Below are positions 60,903 to 64,000 of a stretch of DNA of 64,000 nucleotides, piece by piece. The notes below the pieces were generated by a model. It was not told where the DNA came from. It worked only from the letters and a program-made list of their open reading frames with translations, and searched no databases. The stretch's first letter is position 1. Every line of letters starts with the position of its first letter. The DNA is taken from positions 99,935 to 163,934 of the forward strand of contig CABSMJ010000005.1 of assembly GCA_902478785.1 (NCBI GenBank), written 5' to 3'. A program made the translations under genes and the position numbers. Source of the stretch: an uncultured Oscillospiraceae bacterium (lineage in GTDB: Bacteria; Bacillota; Clostridia; Oscillospirales; Oscillospiraceae).

Positions 60903-61499
60903 ATGGACTTCACCCGTGTCAGTGAGAATTTGAAGGCCCGGGGCTATGCCGTATCCTGCTTTGCCACGTCCCAGGAGGCCGCCGATTACCTGGATGGCGC
61001 CATCGACGGCCGCACCGTGGGCTTCGGCGGCTCCGCCACCTTGACGGCCATGGGCCTCTATGAGCGCCTGGGCACCCACAACCGCGTCCTGTGGCACTGG
61101 CACGCCGGGGACGCCAAGGAACAGGTCATGCGGAAGTGCCTCCACGCCGACGTGTATCTCGCCTCCGTCAACGGCATGAGCGAGGACGGCACCTTGGTGA
61201 ACATCGATCGGTTCGGCAACCGGCTGGCCGCCACGCTGTACGGCCCCGGGAAGGTCTATTTTGTGGTGGGTCGGAACAAGCTCTGTCCCACCTATGAGGC
61301 GGCCCTGGAGCGGGCCCGGAACGTGGCCTCGCCCCAGAACGCCCGGCGGATCGGGTGCAAGACGCCCTGCGTGGCAGGGGGCAGATGCTATAACTGCAAG
61401 AGCCCCGAGCGCATCTGCCGGGGACTGACGGTGCTCTGGGGCCCCATGCTGGGCCGGGAGGCCGAAGTGGTGCTCATCGATGAGGACCTGGGGTATTGA
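60903..61499 (+). CDS. LUD-domain protein (lactate utilization/YkgG-like), second copy
   Basis: A 198-residue paralogue of the preceding gene, identical in length and highly similar throughout (VSENLKARGYAVSCFATSQEAADYLDGAIDG, VGFGGSATLTAMGLYERL, VVGRNKLCPTYEAALERARNVASP), with the same C-terminal cysteine cluster (PCVAGGRCYNCKSPERIC; spacing one residue shorter). AAGGAGGAAAG precedes the ATG. The tandem arrangement suggests duplication and perhaps a heteromeric pair. The substrate is unknown. Confidence 0.88.
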   Translation: MDFTRVSENLKARGYAVSCFATSQEAADYLDGAIDGRTVGFGGSATLTAMGLYERLGTHNRVLWHWHAGDAKEQVMRKCLHADVYLASVNGMSEDGTLVNIDRFGNRLAATLYGPGKVYFVVGRNKLCPTYEAALERARNVASPQNARRIGCKTPCVAGGRCYNCKSPERICRGLTVLWGPMLGREAEVVLIDEDLGY

Positions 61500-61582
61500 G
61501 CCCTTTTCCCGCCCGGGGCAGAGCAGGGGAGAGACCCTTTCCGCCCCGGCGGGACCAGACTTTTGAGAAAGGCGGCTGTGCC

Positions 61583-62275
61583 ATGAAGAAAATAGGGCGT
61601 CTGATGGCTCTGGCGGCGGCCTGCGCGCTTTTTCTGAGCGGCTGCTCTCTTCTGGAGCGGTCCTACGGCGCGGTGGAGGCCCACAGCCGCAAGTACTGGG
61701 AGAGCGAGGCGGAGACCACCCTCCGGGCGGACAACTATCAGGACATGGTCAACGATCTGCTGATCCTGGTGGGCCAGCACACGGAGAGCGCGGTGATCCG
61801 GCTCTATGAGTACAACGACGACATGACCGTGGCGGAGACCCTGGACGCCGCCGCCACGGAGGTGCAGCAGGAGACGGCCATGGGCAGCTACGCCGTGGAG
61901 TATATCACCGCCTCCAGCCAGGCCCTCCGGGGTTACTATGAGATCAGCGTCTCCATCCGCTACCGCCGCACCGCCCAGCAGGTCCAGGCCGTGGTCAACG
62001 CCACCAGCGTGGCGGCCCTGCCGGAACTGCTGACCGCCGCCCTTGGCGAGGGCAAAACGGAGCTGGCGGTGCGCATGGGCTATTTCCAGAACCAGCAAGC
62101 AGAGGTGGAGGCCATGGTTGCCCAGATCCGGGAAGAGCAGGGGCTTGCAGATACCCCGGCGTGGACCGTGTCCTACTACCCGTCGCCGGAAAACGTGGGG
62201 CTCATTGAGTTCGTGTGGGGCAGTGAGGAGACGGCGGAAACCGCCCAAACGGCGCCTGCGGACCCGGCTTCGTAA
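61583..62275 (+). CDS. Lipoprotein of unknown function
   Basis: A 230-residue protein with a lipoprotein signal peptide (MKKIGRLMALAAACALFLSGC, lipobox LSGC with Cys 21). The mature part is predicted helical/beta mixed with no recognised domain; it contains VSYYPSPENVGLIEFVWG near the end and a Thr/Ala-rich tail. GAGAAAGGCGG lies upstream of the ATG at 61583. It could be an extracytoplasmic binding protein; I cannot identify a partner. Confidence 0.75.
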   Translation: MKKIGRLMALAAACALFLSGCSLLERSYGAVEAHSRKYWESEAETTLRADNYQDMVNDLLILVGQHTESAVIRLYEYNDDMTVAETLDAAATEVQQETAMGSYAVEYITASSQALRGYYEISVSIRYRRTAQQVQAVVNATSVAALPELLTAALGEGKTELAVRMGYFQNQQAEVEAMVAQIREEQGLADTPAWTVSYYPSPENVGLIEFVWGSEETAETAQTAPADPAS

Positions 62276-62303
62276 AAGGCGAGAAAAAAAAGCAAAAAAA
62301 GTC

Positions 62304-62332
62304 TTGACAAAACGTGGCCTACCTGTTATACT
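62304..62332 (+). promoter_or_regulatory. Sigma-A promoter for tRNA-Gly(GCC)
   Basis: A near-perfect TTGACA (62304-62309), 17-base spacer, TATACT (62327-62332), 12 bases before the mature tRNA. Confidence 0.85.
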
Positions 62333-62344
62333 CACTATTGTTCT

Positions 62345-62420
62345 GCGAGCGTAGCTCATCTGGTAGAGCGCCACCTTGCCAAGGTGGAGGTAGCGAGTTC
62401 GAGCCTCGTCGCTCGCTCCA
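62345..62420 (+). tRNA. tRNA-Gly (anticodon GCC)
   Basis: Complete cloverleaf: acceptor GCGAGCG/CGCTCGC, anticodon arm CCACC-UUGCCAA-GGUGG giving anticodon GCC, T-arm GCGAGTTCGAGCCTCGTC and an encoded CCA end. Its 3' end is repeated ~190 bp downstream (see repeat entries). Confidence 0.96.
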
Positions 62421-62441
62421 GAAAAAAGAGAGACAGCCAAA
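62393..62441 (+). repeat. 49-bp direct repeat, copy in tRNA-Gly(GCC)
   Basis: From the tRNA T-arm through the start of the terminator stem (GCGAGTTCGAG to CAGCCAAA). It is repeated at 62586-62634 with a single T-to-C difference. Probable integration attachment site. Confidence 0.85.
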
Positions 62442-62460
62442 AGGCTGTCTCTCTTTTTTT
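62422..62460 (+). terminator. Terminator after tRNA-Gly(GCC)
   Basis: AAAAAGAGAGACAGCC and GGCTGTCTCTCTTTTT with an AAAA loop. Its left half is included in the 49-bp repeat. Confidence 0.88.
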
Positions 62461-62478
62461 CTAAAGAAAGGGTTGTTT

Positions 62479-62500
62479 GCTCGAACTCGGTACCTCCACC
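62479..62500 (-). repeat. Inverted fragment of tRNA-Gly(GCC)
   Basis: On the minus strand this reads GGTGGAGGTACCGAGTTCGAGC, matching tRNA positions 62383-62404 at 21 of 22 bases. It is an inverted partial copy between the two direct repeats. Confidence 0.65.
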
Positions 62501-62585
62501 TAAAACGCGCTCTGCGCGTTTTTTTAATCCGAGGTCGCCCGGGGTCCCCGCAAAGGGCCAAAGGCCCTTTGTGGGGTGGGCGGAA

Positions 62586-62634
62586 GCGAGTCCGAGCCTC
62601 GTCGCTCGCTCCAGAAAAAAGAGAGACAGCCAAA
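62586..62634 (+). repeat. 49-bp direct repeat, downstream copy (probable att scar)
   Basis: GCGAGTCCGAG to CAGCCAAA, identical to 62393-62441 except one base, after which the sequences diverge. Typical of the duplicated 3' end of a tRNA left by integration of a mobile element. Confidence 0.85.
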
Positions 62635-62690
62635 GGGCGCGCGCTTATAAGGAAGTAATTTGATTGTCGCAGGGCGGCATGGCTGAAAGG

Positions 62691-64000
62691 TCATGCCGTC
62701 CTGCCTTTTCTTTGCCGTTCCACGGTCTGATCGTCGCCCGGCAGGTTGACTTCTCCGATGAAGTTCCAGACCAGTTCAATCTTCTGCCTGCGGTGGCCGC
62801 TGGACTTATCGGGCGCATGGACGATGATCTTCTTTACAAACTCATTGACGATGGTGGGCGTCAGTTCCCGGATACCCACATACTTCCGCACAATAGCTGC
62901 AAAGCTAGCGAAATCGGCTTGATCTTGTTCAAAGGTCTCTACTGCTTGCCGCCATGCCTTGACCTGTTCTATCAGCTCTTTTTGCTCTGCTTCATAGTCA
63001 GTGGAGAGTTTCAAGAACCGTTCATGGCTGATTGTACCGCTGATGTCGTCCTCATAAATGTGCTTGAAAATACGGTCAAGTTCGGCAATGCGCTTTTCCG
63101 CTTGGGCGATTTCACGCCTGCGCTGCTTGGCCTCTTTCTCCGCTTCTTGAAAACGTTGCTTTCTCGCCGCTTCCTCAAATGCCATGGCATCGTCGAAGAA
63201 CAATGCCGTCACATCGAAAATCCGCTGTAACACGAACAGTTTCAGCGTTTCTTCCCGGATAAAGTGCATGGTACAATCACCCGTGTTACTCTTATACCGG
63301 GAACACCGATAGCAGTCTTGCTGCGGTGTCATGTTTTTGCCAGTGGCGAAATGCAGTTTGCTTCCACAGTCGGCGCAGTACAACAGGCCAGAAAACAACC
63401 CTTGCCGTTCGGCTTGCTTGGCCGGGCGGCGCTTATTTTCCCGCAACTCCTGTACTCGTGCAAAAACTTGTTCGTCGATAATGGCAGGTTGGGTATTGGG
63501 AAAAATCCGCTGGTTCTCTGGGGCGTTATGCAGCCGCTTTTTCAGCTTGTGGGACTTGGAATAGGTCTTGAAGTTCACCGTGCAGCCGGTGTACTCTGGC
63601 CGCTCCAAAATTCCCGCAACAGACTTGGGGCTCCACTTGTAAGGCTTCTCCGGCAGCAGTTTTCCGTCCCGCTGGGCGTAGTGAGCTTTGACGGTCAGGA
63701 TGTGTTGGGCGGTCAACAGCTTGGCAATCTGCATGGGGCCTTTCCCTGCAATACATAGTGCATAAATCCGTTTGACGATCTCGGCCGCTTCCTCGTCCAC
63801 GATCCATTTCTTTTTATCCGCCGGGTCTTTCATGTACCCATAGGGCGGATTGGAGCAGAGGTGTTCCCCGGCGTTTCCTTTGGCTCGCATAACAGCCCGG
63901 ATTTTCTTGCTGGTATCGCGGGCGTAGAAGTCATTGAACAGATTACGGAAAGGGGTAAAATCATTGTCCCCTTTGTCGCTGTCCACGCCGTCATTGATGG
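62691..64000 (-). CDS. Large serine recombinase, C-terminal part
   Basis: A minus-strand gene running off the right edge; its N-terminal resolvase catalytic domain is outside the window, so the catalytic serine cannot be checked. Present parts: a segment typical of the end of the resolvase domain (DNDFTPFRNLFNDFYARDTSKKIRAV), the recombinase domain (GYMKDPADKKKWIVDEEAAEIVKRIYAL..., SVAGILERPEYTGCTVNFKTYSKS), a zinc ribbon (GLLYCADCGSKLHFATG...YRCSRYKSNTGDCTMHFI), a coiled coil (~residues 270-350 of the visible part) and a DUF4368-like end. Such enzymes move Tn4451-like transposons, phages or ICEs. Its base composition is visibly less GC-rich than the neighbours, in keeping with transfer. Confidence 0.93.
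   Translation of the reverse strand, partial: INDGVDSDKGDNDFTPFRNLFNDFYARDTSKKIRAVMRAKGNAGEHLCSNPPYGYMKDPADKKKWIVDEEAAEIVKRIYALCIAGKGPMQIAKLLTAQHILTVKAHYAQRDGKLLPEKPYKWSPKSVAGILERPEYTGCTVNFKTYSKSHKLKKRLHNAPENQRIFPNTQPAIIDEQVFARVQELRENKRRPAKQAERQGLFSGLLYCADCGSKLHFATGKNMTPQQDCYRCSRYKSNTGDCTMHFIREETLKLFVLQRIFDVTALFFDDAMAFEEAARKQRFQEAEKEAKQRRREIAQAEKRIAELDRIFKHIYEDDISGTISHERFLKLSTDYEAEQKELIEQVKAWRQAVETFEQDQADFASFAAIVRKYVGIRELTPTIVNEFVKKIIVHAPDKSSGHRRQKIELVWNFIGEVNLPGDDQTVERQRKGRTA

Noticed and set aside
61388..62440. Minus-strand frame starting MAVSLFSGASDEARTR at the tRNA-Gly gene
   Set aside because: Its beginning is the reverse translation of the tRNA 3' end and terminator; such sequences are well-known false proteins. 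The 62319-62633 frame is the same artefact from the downstream repeat.
1..64000. CRISPR arrays, rRNA genes and known defence islands
   Set aside because: No regularly spaced direct repeats with unique spacers, no 16S/23S/5S sequence and no recognised defence proteins were seen. The only tRNAs found are the two tRNA-Gly genes.

Overview
The window is a GC-rich chromosomal segment from a spore-forming, anaerobic-type Firmicute. Gene content and order (the yabM-mazG-hup-yabO-yabP-yabQ-divIC-yabR cluster, SpoIIQ-like, GPR and SpoVAC sporulation genes, HemZ and HemW, SLH-domain surface proteins, DUF3169 and DUF6487-type proteins) fit the class Clostridia. Sequence style suggests an Oscillospiraceae gut bacterium of the Flavonifractor/Lawsonibacter kind; that placement is inference. 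Almost all of it is housekeeping chromosome. Only the last ~1.6 kb, right of a tRNA-Gly, looks like a mobile-element end.

Layout. 1-4.7 kb: tail of gpmI, then a permease with two M20 amidohydrolases. 4.7-6.6 kb: a small membrane protein, a SpoIIQ-like M23 protein behind a forespore-type promoter, and hpf. 7-12 kb (minus strand): the sporulation/division cluster, in which yabQ and divIC share one uninterrupted reading frame. 12-21.3 kb (minus strand): purine nucleoside phosphorylase, a zinc-ribbon protein, a uridine-kinase-like protein, hemZ, a metallo-beta-lactamase-fold hydrolase, dtd, relA and recJ. 21.6-32.5 kb: an SLH protein with a degenerate GH18-like domain, a DUF2461 protein, gpr, rpsT, metG, an ABM-domain protein, xth, a DacF-like carboxypeptidase, pgi and a small membrane protein. 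32.6-38.4 kb: tRNA-Gly(CCC), two MATE transporters, a CmpB-like membrane protein and a CNNM/CorC protein with a long structured leader. 38.7-46.6 kb: a large SLH/phosphodiester-glycosidase protein, a zinc-ribbon protein, an HTH/DUF3169 pair with clear operators, hemW, a ~520-bp imperfect noncoding palindrome and two small genes.

46.6-53.9 kb: an isolated spoVAC, two paralogous ECF sigma/anti-sigma modules pointing tail to tail at one terminator, an SPFH protein with a ribbon-helix-helix partner behind a palindromic operator, and a membrane diguanylate cyclase. 54.2-62.3 kb: a divergent type IIA topoisomerase pair (ParE-like and ParC-like) separated by an exported copper-amine-oxidase-N-domain protein, two tandem LUD proteins and a lipoprotein. 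62.3-64 kb: tRNA-Gly(GCC), a repeated 49-bp copy of its 3' end, an inverted tRNA fragment, and a large serine recombinase running off the window.

The features most worth following up are the long palindrome at 45.4-45.9 kb, the tRNA-Gly integration scar, the topoisomerase pair with its inserted secreted-protein gene, the yabQ-divIC fusion and the convergent ECF modules. I found no CRISPR array, no rRNA and no recognisable defence system.
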